Positions 1-7,626 of a DNA stretch of 26,046 nucleotides are shown here, one piece after another; positions within the stretch are counted from its first letter, which is position 1, and every line of letters starts with the position of its first letter. Origin of the DNA: a virus; IMG/VR virus record IMGVR_UViG_3300036985_002547, positions 1 through 26,046 of that record; one strand, given 5' to 3'. The notes under the pieces were generated by a model, which saw only the letters and a list, made by a program, of their open reading frames with translations, did no database searches and was not told the DNA's origin. Both the position numbers and the translations under genes were made by a program.

Positions 1-73
1 ATCGTTTCAGGTACACCCAAAACAAAGAGAGCAGAAACATTGTCATCCCGAATGCGTAGAAATGAACATCCAT
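1..73 (-). CDS. Partial small membrane protein, cut by left edge
   Basis: An ATG at 73-71 opens a frame that stays open for 24 codons to the window edge. The translation begins MDVHFYAFGMTMFLLSLFW and is strongly hydrophobic from about residue 8 to 22, as for one membrane-spanning helix. It starts 20 bases after the stop of the previous gene on the same strand, fitting the close spacing of this operon. I see no clear ribosome binding site, and only the N-terminus is present, so the protein cannot be identified. It could be a chance frame. Confidence 0.4.
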   Translation of the reverse strand, partial: MDVHFYAFGMTMFLLSLFWVYLKR

Positions 74-93
74 TGAGGAGTCGCCCGGGGCTA

Positions 94-414
94 TCACGAG
101 TCTAGTTCTCCGAGTTCTCGCAGAAGGGAAAACAGGTCAAAGCCTGCCTGCATAGTCAAGTGCTCGTAGTCATCTCGGGCATTTTCGGGAGTGTAGGTGT
201 TCTCTCCTAAAGATCGGAGCATCTGCGAAAAGTAAGCCACAGTTGAGGTGAGTGTCAGTATTATGTCGCCACACAACTCCTCGACAGTAGCCTTGTCGCT
301 CGCGCACTCATGACCAAACATATCCTCAGGAGTCAGGGTTGCGCTACACTCGGGGCATCGGCGCATAGCCATATGGGCAAATACTCGTAGAAACTCGTTG
401 CTGTCAGTAGTCAT
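94..414 (-). CDS. Small unknown protein with a Cys-pair (zinc-ribbon-like) motif
   Basis: A 106-aa protein read from the ATG at 414-412, whose ATGA overlaps the TGA of the preceding gene, so translational coupling decides the start; a longer in-frame start at 429 would lie inside the upstream gene. Near residue 19 it has RRCPECSATL followed by GHEC about 15 residues later, which looks like a small zinc-binding knuckle (CxxC, then H/C). The rest is predicted helical with a hydrophobic stretch EELCGDIILTLTSTVAYF. I do not recognise the family. It is the second gene of the transcription unit driven by promoter P-A. Confidence 0.65.
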   Translation of the reverse strand: MTTDSNEFLRVFAHMAMRRCPECSATLTPEDMFGHECASDKATVEELCGDIILTLTSTVAYFSQMLRSLGENTYTPENARDDYEHLTMQAGFDLFSLLRELGELDS

Positions 415-833
415 CGCGCCAACGCCCAAGTGTGATACCCAATACGGTTGTTCAGGTCAAGAGCGTCAAATGTGCTTACGCCATAATCGTCTATGACATA
501 CACGAACTCAGCGCCACACAGGTCATTCTCCAAGTCTTTAGGCCATAAGGTAATCCAACTGTTGAGGTCATCAGCGTCATCGTGTATATCACCGTATCCA
601 GCAACCCGACTCGGAAGAGTCGCGTCTTCTTTTGCGTGTTGATCTACGATGCTCCATGAGAAGTTTCTCATAATCAAGGTATCAAGAACCTTCGCATACC
701 CGTCCCGGCGAACTAATGCGCCAAGCGTCGGGACCATTCTCTCCGGGTAGTTATCCCAATGTGCGTATCGGCCGCCGTACACGGCAGTGTCTCCCTCGCC
801 AGCTTTTATTGCGATTATTCCTCTAGTAGCCAT
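411..833 (-). CDS. Conserved phage protein of unknown function (MATRG... type)
   Basis: A 140-aa protein starting at an ATG preceded by GGAGG with 8-base spacing. It is the first gene after promoter P-A. The N-terminus MATRGIIAIKAGEGDTAVYGG, then AHWDNYPERMVPTL, and later GAEFVYVIDDYGVSTF, resembles, from memory, a family of small phage proteins of unknown function that begin MATR/MATRS and carry an H(W/Y)DGYP motif. No enzyme motif is visible. Being the lead gene of a separately promoted unit suggests a regulatory or host-takeover role rather than a structural one, but that is inference. Confidence 0.75.
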   Translation of the reverse strand: MATRGIIAIKAGEGDTAVYGGRYAHWDNYPERMVPTLGALVRRDGYAKVLDTLIMRNFSWSIVDQHAKEDATLPSRVAGYGDIHDDADDLNSWITLWPKDLENDLCGAEFVYVIDDYGVSTFDALDLNNRIGYHTWALAR

Positions 834-865
834 AGCGTAATCCTCCCTGTAAGTGTGAACGGAGT

Positions 866-940
866 GTCCACTTCAGGAAGTATAGCCGACCCGAGTCGGC
901 AGGTCAAGGATTAAAGGGAGATTTCTTTAGAAATCTTTTT
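866..940 (-). promoter_or_regulatory. Promoter P-A with operator-like palindrome and upstream AT box
   Basis: On the minus strand: TTGACC (907-902), 17 bases, TATACT (884-879), about 45 bases before the ATG at 833. The spacer is filled by the inverted repeat GCCGAC-TCGG-GTCGGC (900-885), a likely operator. Eighteen bases upstream of the -35 lies AAAAAGATTTCTAAA (940-926). The 75-bp block matches P-B at 21561-21635 at 72 positions. Confidence 0.85.
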
Positions 941-942
941 CG

Positions 943-1389
943 TCAGGCTTCGGGGTCCGTTATCGGCTCCGATGTGAATACCGGATCGTCAGCGTCAGGC
1001 TCAACTTCTTCGGTGACATTTATTACGACGTCTGCTTTTGGCTTCTTCTTGCCTGAGGGCGCTTCGCTGTATTTAGCGATGCGAGCACCATACGCCGTGT
1101 GACAGGCCTGACTAATAGACAGCAGTATCGCACCCTGAGCAGCTGAGGGTTCTTCTTCTGCCTCGACTGCGATGACTCCGTGCGAGCCTGCTCGTAGCAC
1201 TAGGACTTGACCTGACGCTGTGATGAGAGCGAGGGCAGAATGTAGGGCCTTGCTTAGGGCAGTCTCCGAGTCGTCAGTGCTTACCGTGATAACGGTCAAG
1301 TTCTCACCCTCGCTCCGGGAGCGATAGTTAGCGCGAGAGTCTAGGTAGAACGGAACATTGGACGCTTTTAGAGCTTCGTGAAGGTTCAT
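943..1389 (-). CDS. Unknown protein at the end of the tail gene run
   Basis: A 148-aa protein with ATG start and AGGAG at 9-base spacing, 12 bases after the preceding collar-domain gene stops, so probably last of the tail operon. The N-terminal ~100 residues look like a compact alpha/beta domain (TVITVSTDDSETALSKAL, then QVLVLRAGSHGVIAVEAEEE). The C-terminal ~45 residues are charged and low-complexity (SGKKKPKAD, then an acidic EEVEPDADDP tail), probably disordered. I do not recognise a family. The gene's stop codon is only three bases from the AT box of promoter P-A, so a new transcription unit begins immediately after it. Confidence 0.7.
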   Translation of the reverse strand: MNLHEALKASNVPFYLDSRANYRSRSEGENLTVITVSTDDSETALSKALHSALALITASGQVLVLRAGSHGVIAVEAEEEPSAAQGAILLSISQACHTAYGARIAKYSEAPSGKKKPKADVVINVTEEVEPDADDPVFTSEPITDPEA

Positions 1390-1401
1390 TCGTAGTTACT
1401 C

Positions 1402-2730
1402 CTAAGTCTTGACGATGTAGTACAGAACGGCGTAAGGCTGAAGGTTCCCGGACGAGGCGGCGACAGAGGAGGCTCCCGTGTTAGGAGTGGACTCTGATCC
1501 CGTACTAGGCGTAGATACGCCTCCCGACGTCCCGGAGAAGGGAGGCACATCGACATTGTGATCGTGAACACCTGATCCTACGAGACTCCAGTCCTTGTCG
1601 TAGCTGTGAACGTGATAGTTCGGTGTACCATAATCTACGGTTGGCGAAAGTATATCCGTAGAGGCATCCGACGTCATAGTAGGTGAACCCGTATAAGTAG
1701 TCATAGCTGCTGCCGCTGAGGCAGAACCCGTGTGCGTATGCGTACTATTAGTCGTCTGTCGCATTAATACGCCGTGATCGTGATTCTCGAGGTTCGAAGT
1801 GTTAAGCAGGTCGTGATAATGACTGCCGCCGTTGCCCGTAGTACCCGAGCCGGTGTAGGAGTGATCGTGAAGGGCTGTACCACTCTGAAAATCGGCGTGA
1901 TCGTGGTCAATGGTGTGCGTATGAGGCATCGTGTGCGTATGAGGCATCGTGTGCGTGTGAGGTGCTGTCGAGGTCTTGGAGCCTCCTGTTTCTCCTAGAC
2001 TGTCAAACTCAGTCTGAGAAGCGTCATACATAACGGGCACTCGTCCAGTCAGTATCGGAACCCTAAACATTCCCGAAGCCGGGGCAGCCTGTCCTCCCGA
2101 CGTGGCGTAGGTGCTTCCGAGCACAGCATACAGCGCAGGGTAGGCAGTAGTCGAGTAGGCAGTTCCGTCACATAGCAAGTATCCCGTAGGAGCAGAAGCG
2201 CCTGCGTAGGCCGATACCGTTCCACTCGGAAGAGTCGCCCCGATAACGGTGGCTTGAGATCGAAGGTTAATAACGTCTGCGCTCGTAATAGTACCCGTAG
2301 CTGCGGCGACGACGACCCGAGCCAACTGAAGAGACGAAGCTGGCACTGCAGGATCTACAGGAGTAGCCGAAGCGACACCCGTAACGACAGCAACAATAGC
2401 GTCATCGCCTGCCGCGCCTCCGGCGTTCGGATCGCGAACCTGAAGAATGACTATGTCGTACCTAGTGCCAGACCCGGGTGCTGCGGCTATCGCTAATGAC
2501 GGTGTAGAAGTCTCTGCTCGACATAAATACTTGCCCTGAAATGACTGGTCAGTACCAGCAACTACAGCAACTCCAGCCGCCACATCTACCGTCATAGCGG
2601 CAGGTGACGAAGCTGTCACCTCAAAAGAGGCAGATCCTATGACCCCGGCTTCCCAAAGGTTATCGTATAGGACTCGGTCAATGCGAGCAGGGTAATCTAG
2701 ATTCTGAAGCCAGTTAGGTGTGACAGTCAT
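1402..2730 (-). CDS. Tail fibre / receptor-binding protein with collar domain
   Basis: A 442-aa protein. The first ~160 residues (MTVTPNWLQNLDYPARIDR... then RYDIVILQVRDP) look like a fibre base that attaches to the tail. Residues ~165-235 are a phage tail-collar domain: LPSGTVSAYAGASAPTGYLL, then TAYSTTAYPALYAVLGSTY and FRVPILTGRVPVMYD. The C-terminal ~200 residues are rich in His-X-His pairs (PHTHTMPHTHTMPHTHTIDH), a pattern that in T4 long-tail-fibre-type tips coordinates metal ions, and end in QPYAVLYYIVKT, typical of such fibres. Start: no good Shine-Dalgarno; TAGTAT lies 6 bases before the ATG. Probable role is host recognition at the virion surface. Confidence 0.85.
   Translation of the reverse strand: MTVTPNWLQNLDYPARIDRVLYDNLWEAGVIGSASFEVTASSPAAMTVDVAAGVAVVAGTDQSFQGKYLCRAETSTPSLAIAAAPGSGTRYDIVILQVRDPNAGGAAGDDAIVAVVTGVASATPVDPAVPASSLQLARVVVAAATGTITSADVINLRSQATVIGATLPSGTVSAYAGASAPTGYLLCDGTAYSTTAYPALYAVLGSTYATSGGQAAPASGMFRVPILTGRVPVMYDASQTEFDSLGETGGSKTSTAPHTHTMPHTHTMPHTHTIDHDHADFQSGTALHDHSYTGSGTTGNGGSHYHDLLNTSNLENHDHGVLMRQTTNSTHTHTGSASAAAAMTTYTGSPTMTSDASTDILSPTVDYGTPNYHVHSYDKDWSLVGSGVHDHNVDVPPFSGTSGGVSTPSTGSESTPNTGASSVAASSGNLQPYAVLYYIVKT
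1921..1956 (-). repeat. 18-bp tandem repeat encoding a His-rich PHTHTM unit
   Basis: Two perfect copies of an 18-base unit (1921-1938 and 1939-1956), with a diverged third copy on each side, encode the repeated PHTHTM motif of the collar fibre. Such exact in-frame repeats can expand or contract by slippage without breaking the reading frame. Confidence 0.75.
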
Positions 2731-2765
2731 ACCAGCATACTACACTACGCGAGTCCTAAAGCGAG

Positions 2766-3098
2766 TCATTCGAGTTTCATAATGTACGGGAACGGAGCGA
2801 TAGGAGCGATAGTAGGCAGGACTATGTTCGCACCTGACTTATACGCAACAGGCAGTACGGCCCACAGCGCCGGGTACAGAGTCTGACCGCCGACTATCGT
2901 GGCACCGTTCAGAAGTGCCCAACCTGTCGGGGCAGTAGGAGCAACATATAACAAGATAGTCCCTACGGGACTGAGCGCAGAACTAGCGACGTCGTGGCGG
3001 TGTGCTAAAGCTTCGAGGTTGATAAGACGACTCTTACTGTCGGAGATCGAGGTTCCTAGAGCATCTACCGGGGAAGTAGTAGTCCGGGGACGAGTCAT
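2766..3098 (-). CDS. Short tail-collar-domain protein
   Basis: A 110-aa protein. Residues 1-40 are a predicted helical stalk (DALGTSISDSKSRLINLEAL). Residues ~44-110 are a short tail-collar domain: SPVGTILLYVAPTAPTGWAL, GQTLYPALWAVLPVAYKSG, then IVLPTIAPI and the terminal YIMKLE. The ~0.3-kb size and the close downstream fibre gene suggest an adaptor or a second receptor-contact protein. The ATG is preceded by AGGAT, which could act as a weak Shine-Dalgarno or as the -10 of a leaderless transcript (see promoter 3105-3133). It lies next to the repeat array at 3127-3303. Confidence 0.8.
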   Translation of the reverse strand: MTRPRTTTSPVDALGTSISDSKSRLINLEALAHRHDVASSALSPVGTILLYVAPTAPTGWALLNGATIVGGQTLYPALWAVLPVAYKSGANIVLPTIAPIAPFPYIMKLE

Positions 3099-3104
3099 AG
3101 AGCA

Positions 3105-3133
3105 ATCCTAGCCTGTCGAGGAGTCAGCGTCAA
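3105..3133 (-). promoter_or_regulatory. Possible promoter giving a leaderless fibre transcript
   Basis: Minus strand TTGACG (3133-3128), 17 bases, TAGGAT (3110-3105). The expected transcription start falls on the A of the ATG at 3098. The -35 sits inside the last unit of the repeat array. The -10 is weak (4 of 6), and the same bases could serve as a ribosome binding site, so this is tentative. Confidence 0.45.
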
Positions 3134-3303
3134 TCAGTAATGGTCACGGGTAATCACGTATAATCAGTCTCAATCACGAATAATCACGGTAATCAGCAGT
3201 AATCAGCCTCAATCACCGTAAACAGCGATAATCAGCAGTAATCAGCAGTAATCAGCAGTAATCAGCCTCAATCACCGTAAACAGCGATAATCAGCAGTAA
3301 TCA
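3127..3303 (-). repeat. Array of ~18 imperfect 10-bp units (TGATTACTGC type)
   Basis: Read on the minus strand, units of 9-10 bases start with TGATT (sometimes TGTTT or TGACC) and follow each other without gaps: TGATTACTGC, TGATTATCGC, TGTTTACGG, TGATTGAGGC and variants. Six units form a 59-bp higher-order repeat that occurs nearly twice (3303-3245, then 3244-3196), and units diverge toward 3127. The first TGA is the stop codon of the gene ending at 3301. Because 10 is not a multiple of 3, TGA recurs in all three frames. The 10-bp phase places each unit on the same face of the helix. Confidence 0.85.
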
Positions 3304-4377
3304 GGGTTGCTCTACCTCAAGGGCCTGCATACGAACCGTCACTAGACCAGTGAATGACTGCGTAATAGTCTGTGTCACTACATCGCATATGACGGATTGA
3401 GCAGGCACTGTCACTATCGGACTCGTTGGATTACTAGTGTTGTAGACGACTGTCGCAGGCCTGACTACCGTGATAGTCTCGCCAAGAGCGTAGTCTGAGT
3501 CTGTGAAGAAGCGATGCGGCTCTAGCGAGAACTCGTAAAGTATCTGCGGACTCTGAGCAGTTGTCACTATGCCGGTTGCCTGCTCGGAGAGGTTGGCTTG
3601 AGTTTGCTCTTGGGGTAGTCCTCTGAACTTCTCCCACCTTCCCCGGGGATCAGTAGCGAGAGTGGCAGTAGTAGCTATGACTGCTGTCGTAGAAACTGAA
3701 TCACCCGTCACTACGGCGACGTTACCGAAGAGCGCCGACCCACTTGGCTTCGTAATCGTCAGAGCGTTAGCACCGATGACGACCGGCTGAGGGTTCGGAG
3801 TCGGAGGAGTTGTAGTGGACTGCGTGACGACAAGCCCCATAGAAGGTGTAATCTTCCACACTACTCCTGCGTCAATCTGCGACAGTTCTACGATTGAGTC
3901 CAGTATGTTAGCCCCAATCGAGTACGAGCGATCTCGAGGCACTACAGGCCCTGCTGAGGTAAGTGTAATACCATAGTTGCCGTTCGTCTGAGACTGAGTA
4001 TGTGCTATGAGGTTGTAGACAATGTCGCCCTGAGATACTGCCGTGTACGAGAGGGCAGAGTTCACATAACGCGATCCGAGAAGCCGCCTATAACAACAGC
4101 AAGTCACTCCGATAGTGTTCGCACCGTCATAGTTCCATTCCTGAACTACCTCAAGAACTCTAAACCTCTCAACTAAAACGCTGTCAAGATACAGCCATAT
4201 GTCTGTCTCTAACTCCTGTATTTGAGTGCCGGGGATACTGTCGCCCGGAGAGGCGAACGAGAAGGTACAGCCGTCATCAAGGTTCTTCGTCATCGACCAT
4301 TGGTCAAAGAATGTCAGTACGTCCGTAGGTCCTGATCCCGAAGAAGGGCCGAAGGTGACTAGGTAAGTGCCAGCCAC
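3301..4377 (-). CDS. Gp37-like minor tail protein
   Basis: A 358-aa protein that follows the Dit-like gene by 3 bases. The N-terminus LVTFGPSSGSGPTDVLTFFD, the early DGCTFSFASPGD and WLYLDSVLVERFRVLEV, and the central LDSIVELSQIDAGVVWKITP fit the siphovirus Gp37-like tail proteins (ReqiPepy6 Gp37 type), which form part of the tail tip baseplate hub. The order tape measure, Dit, Gp37-like, collar proteins is the usual one for actinobacterial siphoviruses. The stop codon is the first unit of the 10-bp repeat array. Family assignment is from motifs only. Confidence 0.75.
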   Translation of the reverse strand: MAGTYLVTFGPSSGSGPTDVLTFFDQWSMTKNLDDGCTFSFASPGDSIPGTQIQELETDIWLYLDSVLVERFRVLEVVQEWNYDGANTIGVTCCCYRRLLGSRYVNSALSYTAVSQGDIVYNLIAHTQSQTNGNYGITLTSAGPVVPRDRSYSIGANILDSIVELSQIDAGVVWKITPSMGLVVTQSTTTPPTPNPQPVVIGANALTITKPSGSALFGNVAVVTGDSVSTTAVIATTATLATDPRGRWEKFRGLPQEQTQANLSEQATGIVTTAQSPQILYEFSLEPHRFFTDSDYALGETITVVRPATVVYNTSNPTSPIVTVPAQSVICDVVTQTITQSFTGLVTVRMQALEVEQP

Positions 4378-4380
4378 GAC

Positions 4381-5259
4381 TCAGGAGTACCAGTTGTCGT
4401 ACCAGCACAATGTAAATGCCGGATCACCTGAGTATGAGGCAGCCTGCAGGCGTATCACATTCTGTCCCGGGACGAGTCTGATTTCATCCCAAGTCCAATC
4501 CTGAAAGTTCGTATAGCCATATACGGAGTCCGTAGGGTCGTTGTTGCGGAAGATAGTGCGCTCTTGAGTGTCGATGTTTATCGTCTGCCCGGCAGTCAAT
4601 GTCACTCCAACGAAGGTAATCGTCACGCTGTTTATTAGAATCTCCGGGTCAGTCACCTCAGCCGTAATAGTTCCTGTCCAGTCCATCGGAGCATTCCCTA
4701 ACGGAGTGAAGTATGTGTACCCGTACACCGGAGAGAATGGATATTCACGGTCAAAGTCAAGATCGTACACACGCCCGTCCTCGGCATTACCCGTCATCAA
4801 CGCCACAGCGCACGTCTCATCTATGGCTGTGGTGTAGGGATCCTGTGCTACCCACTGAAGAACTAGAGAAAGGTACTTAGGTGCATCTACTACTAGAGGT
4901 CCATCGACTCCCCTGACCGTTAGGGACCTGATAGTGGTGACGGTAGCGGCAGGAGGAGGACACCCGGGAGCCGACTGTTGCACTGACCACACAATCTGCG
5001 GACGATAACGAGGTGACAGATATGGAGTTACTAGGTCAAGGAGATCCTGCGTAGCCATCTTCGTTTGATCCAGTCTCAGACCTACCGTGACGGGCCTTGA
5101 GCCGAGATAGGTCGTAGTGTCTACCGATCCGTCAGAGAGGGATCTAGGAGTAGTCACCTCGCGCACCTCGGGCCACCCAATCTGAAAGTCAGTTACGACG
5201 AATCCATCAGCGCAGTCAAGGTCAAGTTGTCCTAAGGTAGATTCCGTCAGATACATCAC
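4381..5259 (-). CDS. Distal tail (Dit-like) protein
   Basis: A 292-aa protein immediately after the tape measure. The first half (DCADGFVVTDFQIGWPEVRE, then DTTTYLGSRPVTVGLRLD and RYRPQIVWSV) matches the pattern of siphovirus distal tail proteins, which form the ring joining tail tube and tip; the C-terminal half (INIDTQERTIF..., PGQNVIRLQAAS) looks like the second beta-sandwich. The GTG at 5259 overlaps the tape measure TGA, and GGAG lies 9 bases before it; the adjacent ATG one codon on is an alternative start. It acts in the virion tail tip. Confidence 0.8.
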   Translation of the reverse strand: MMYLTESTLGQLDLDCADGFVVTDFQIGWPEVREVTTPRSLSDGSVDTTTYLGSRPVTVGLRLDQTKMATQDLLDLVTPYLSPRYRPQIVWSVQQSAPGCPPPAATVTTIRSLTVRGVDGPLVVDAPKYLSLVLQWVAQDPYTTAIDETCAVALMTGNAEDGRVYDLDFDREYPFSPVYGYTYFTPLGNAPMDWTGTITAEVTDPEILINSVTITFVGVTLTAGQTINIDTQERTIFRNNDPTDSVYGYTNFQDWTWDEIRLVPGQNVIRLQAASYSGDPAFTLCWYDNWYS

Positions 5260-7538
5260 TGTGAGAAACTCCTTGCCCGTTCAGCTACCATAACCTTAGC
5301 CGCGAGTAGTTGAGCATCTATCGGCTCGACAAAAGTAGCATTTTGAATACTGACTGTCGCCCCGGAGTTGCCCCGAGCCAGTGCGGCGAGTCCGGACTGC
5401 TCCAGTAGTTCTAAGGCTCGCTGAGGACGTGACAGAGGAATGACTGCCTCAGCGCCAGCCTCAGCAATAATCGCAGGCTGACGAGAGTTGAAGATACCGC
5501 CCTGAGAGAGTTTGGGCGCATCACCGAAGGCAAAATCTATGTCTACGCCGAAGTCCCTCTGTAGACTCTTTATCTGCTTGGCCGTGAGTGCTTTGCTCTT
5601 GAGTTTTATCTTATAGTTACTGATGACACCTCGAATACCTGCTACGAGGGCTTCCCCGGCAGTCACGCCTGCCTGCTTAAACGTCGTGGCAGCGTTCAGC
5701 CCTATAGAGTTTCCGATGCTCTGTACCTCTGCTGTTAGTTGATTAGCCTTTAGCACTCCATCGGCAGTCGAGAGGATTTCGGTAGCAATCTTAGAACCTG
5801 TTTTTGCCCCTGCCGCTAATACTTGATCTAACGCCGGGCCTGACAAGTTAGCCGCTATAAGCCGATTAACGAGCACACCAAAATCCTTGACCTCGGCGGC
5901 TTGAGACTCTAGTCCTGCTATAAAACCTGTTTTAGTTTCTGCTCCAGTGTCATACGCCTTCTCGAACGAGAACGAACTGGTGACTGCTCCTGATACCTCT
6001 TTGGCGAAATCACCGAAGGCTGTTTGAGCGTCTTTCAGCACTTCCTTAGCCTTGGACAACTTATCGGTGAACGCAGCACCGAAGGAGTCACGGAGCGCCT
6101 TTATGGCTCCGGCTGTCTTGTCCGCAGCGTCAGTAGTCTTTTTCAGTCCTCCGGTGACTACTGGAGTCACGTCGGTGACTACTGTGCCGAGATCCTGAAA
6201 TGATTTCATAGATTCTTCTTCGGCTTTTCTGAAGTCTGTAGCGTCCTTCGTAGCCTTACCTGCCGCCTCGCCTATTCGCCCGAACGACACTTCACCTATC
6301 TCACCGATCTTGCCTATGTTGATACCGATCTTGCCGAATAGCCCGGTGAACTTGTTTATGCCTGCGGATAAGGTGTTGATAACCTTGATCCACGCGTTTA
6401 TCATGAACTCAAAATAACCGATGACGAGATTGAGGACCTTATTGACACCGTCCCGAAACCAGTCAATCTTCTTATACGCGAGGACGAACGCGCCAATCAG
6501 AACAACAATAGCGGCGACCATCAAGCCAATAGGATTTGCCATCATTTGAGCATTTAGCAACTTCTGAGCCGCTGACGCTATCACCGTGTAGGCCGCCTGT
6601 ACCTTCAGCGCAGCGTTCACTGCGAGAACCGCTATGGCAACTCCGGCGATCGTAGCGCCTAAGATCAGGGCGATGTTACGGTGTTCGAGGAAGAACCCTA
6701 CCACTACTCGAGTGGCTGCCGATAAAGCTTCCATAGCAGGAACAAGCAGGTCGCCAATCTTTGCCTTCATGTTGGTCATTTCGGCGGCAAGTATTCTCTG
6801 TCGGTTGGCGAGTCCGTCCGACGTGTTAGCGAAGTCGCCCTGAGTTTTATTAGTCTGCTCCATTAGAGCACCGTGCCGAGCCAGCACCTTCTCCTGCTCT
6901 GAGAGTTTGCCCGTTCCGTCACCTATTCCATTCGCTACGGCGTAGGCCTTAACGGCAGCCTCGGAGAGGTCTATGCCGAACCTCTTAAGTGGCTCAGTCT
7001 CTCCGGCGAGTCCACTCTGAAAGATTCTAGCAGCGTCGGCTACCTCAAGGTTCATAACAGAGGCAAAGTCAGCAGCACGCCCTGTTATGGACTCGATTGT
7101 TGCCGTCACGTCCCCTCCGGGACCGGCAATCTTCGTAGCGAACGACGAGAACTGAACGGCGAGGGAGTTGAAATCTGCCGAACTCAAGCCGACGGCAGTT
7201 GCGGAGTCCTTAGATAACTGAAGTATGCCAGCACTCGCCTTGCCGAAGGTGACATTGACCGCGTTTATAGACTCGCCTAAGTTGCTTGCCGCACCTACGG
7301 CACTCTTGGCTAAGGCTCCTATTCCGGCTAATGCTAGGCCTGCCGGGATTGCCGCCTTCTGTATGCCACCCTTGAGTTGATCGCCAAACGACTTAACACT
7401 GCCACCAGCATTCTTAGAGAACGCGTCAGCGGCTTTTTCGGCCTTGTCTAGTTCTGAGGTAACGCCCTGCTTCAGGTCCTGTCCGAACTTTGACGTATCA
7501 GCTCGAACCTCTACATAAGTTTCTCCTACGATAGGCAC
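5256..7538 (-). CDS. Tape measure protein
   Basis: A 760-aa protein, the usual size class for siphovirus tape measures. N-terminus PIVGETYVEVRADTSKFGQD is typical. Residues ~275-355 hold hydrophobic helices (IALILGATIAGVAIAVLAV and IGLMVAAIVVLIGAFVLAY) thought to help DNA ejection; the middle is Ala/Lys-rich helical; the end has GIFNSRQPAIIAEAGAEAVI, a common tape-measure C-terminal motif. At roughly 1.5 angstrom per residue the tail would be about 110 nm (inference). It lies directly after the frameshifted chaperone gene, as expected. The start is a GTG without a Shine-Dalgarno; TAGAGT sits 6 bases upstream. Confidence 0.92.
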   Translation of the reverse strand: MPIVGETYVEVRADTSKFGQDLKQGVTSELDKAEKAADAFSKNAGGSVKSFGDQLKGGIQKAAIPAGLALAGIGALAKSAVGAASNLGESINAVNVTFGKASAGILQLSKDSATAVGLSSADFNSLAVQFSSFATKIAGPGGDVTATIESITGRAADFASVMNLEVADAARIFQSGLAGETEPLKRFGIDLSEAAVKAYAVANGIGDGTGKLSEQEKVLARHGALMEQTNKTQGDFANTSDGLANRQRILAAEMTNMKAKIGDLLVPAMEALSAATRVVVGFFLEHRNIALILGATIAGVAIAVLAVNAALKVQAAYTVIASAAQKLLNAQMMANPIGLMVAAIVVLIGAFVLAYKKIDWFRDGVNKVLNLVIGYFEFMINAWIKVINTLSAGINKFTGLFGKIGINIGKIGEIGEVSFGRIGEAAGKATKDATDFRKAEEESMKSFQDLGTVVTDVTPVVTGGLKKTTDAADKTAGAIKALRDSFGAAFTDKLSKAKEVLKDAQTAFGDFAKEVSGAVTSSFSFEKAYDTGAETKTGFIAGLESQAAEVKDFGVLVNRLIAANLSGPALDQVLAAGAKTGSKIATEILSTADGVLKANQLTAEVQSIGNSIGLNAATTFKQAGVTAGEALVAGIRGVISNYKIKLKSKALTAKQIKSLQRDFGVDIDFAFGDAPKLSQGGIFNSRQPAIIAEAGAEAVIPLSRPQRALELLEQSGLAALARGNSGATVSIQNATFVEPIDAQLLAAKVMVAERARSFSQ

Positions 7539-7564
7539 AGCAACACTCTAGGGCACAGCAACAC
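7534..7564 (-). repeat. 13-bp direct repeat spanning the tape measure start codon
   Basis: GGCACAGCAACAC (plus strand) occurs at 7534-7546 and again at 7552-7564, 18 bases apart. The first copy covers the GTG start of the tape measure; the second supplies a decoy GTG followed two codons later by a stop. Confidence 0.7.
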
Positions 7565-7578
7565 GCAAACAGGTGTCA

Positions 7579-7610
7579 ATCCCAAAGAGACACGCCCGAA
7601 TCTTTGGGAT
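7579..7610 (-). other. Stem-loop between chaperone and tape measure genes
   Basis: A 10-bp perfect stem (ATCCCAAAGA at 7579-7588 with TCTTTGGGAT at 7601-7610) and a 12-base loop, extendable by GTC/GAC past one mismatch. No U-run follows on the minus strand, so it is more likely an RNA processing or attenuation structure than a classical terminator. Confidence 0.55.
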
Positions 7611-7626
7611 CGACAGGACCTGTACG

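Noticed and set aside
919-940. Rho-independent terminator AGATTTC-TTTA-GAAATCT followed by Ts
   Set aside because: The T run follows the stem on the plus strand, where no genes lie; on the minus strand the stem is followed by CCCTTTAAT. The left half is conserved upstream of the capsid promoter without the palindrome, so it reads better as a promoter box.
1402-2730. Diversity-generating retroelement acting on the fibre genes
   Set aside because: No reverse transcriptase, no template repeat and no pair of near-identical repeats differing at adenines were seen in the window.
3127-3303. CRISPR array
   Set aside because: Units are only 9-10 bp with no unique spacers and no cas genes; it is a simple phased tandem repeat.
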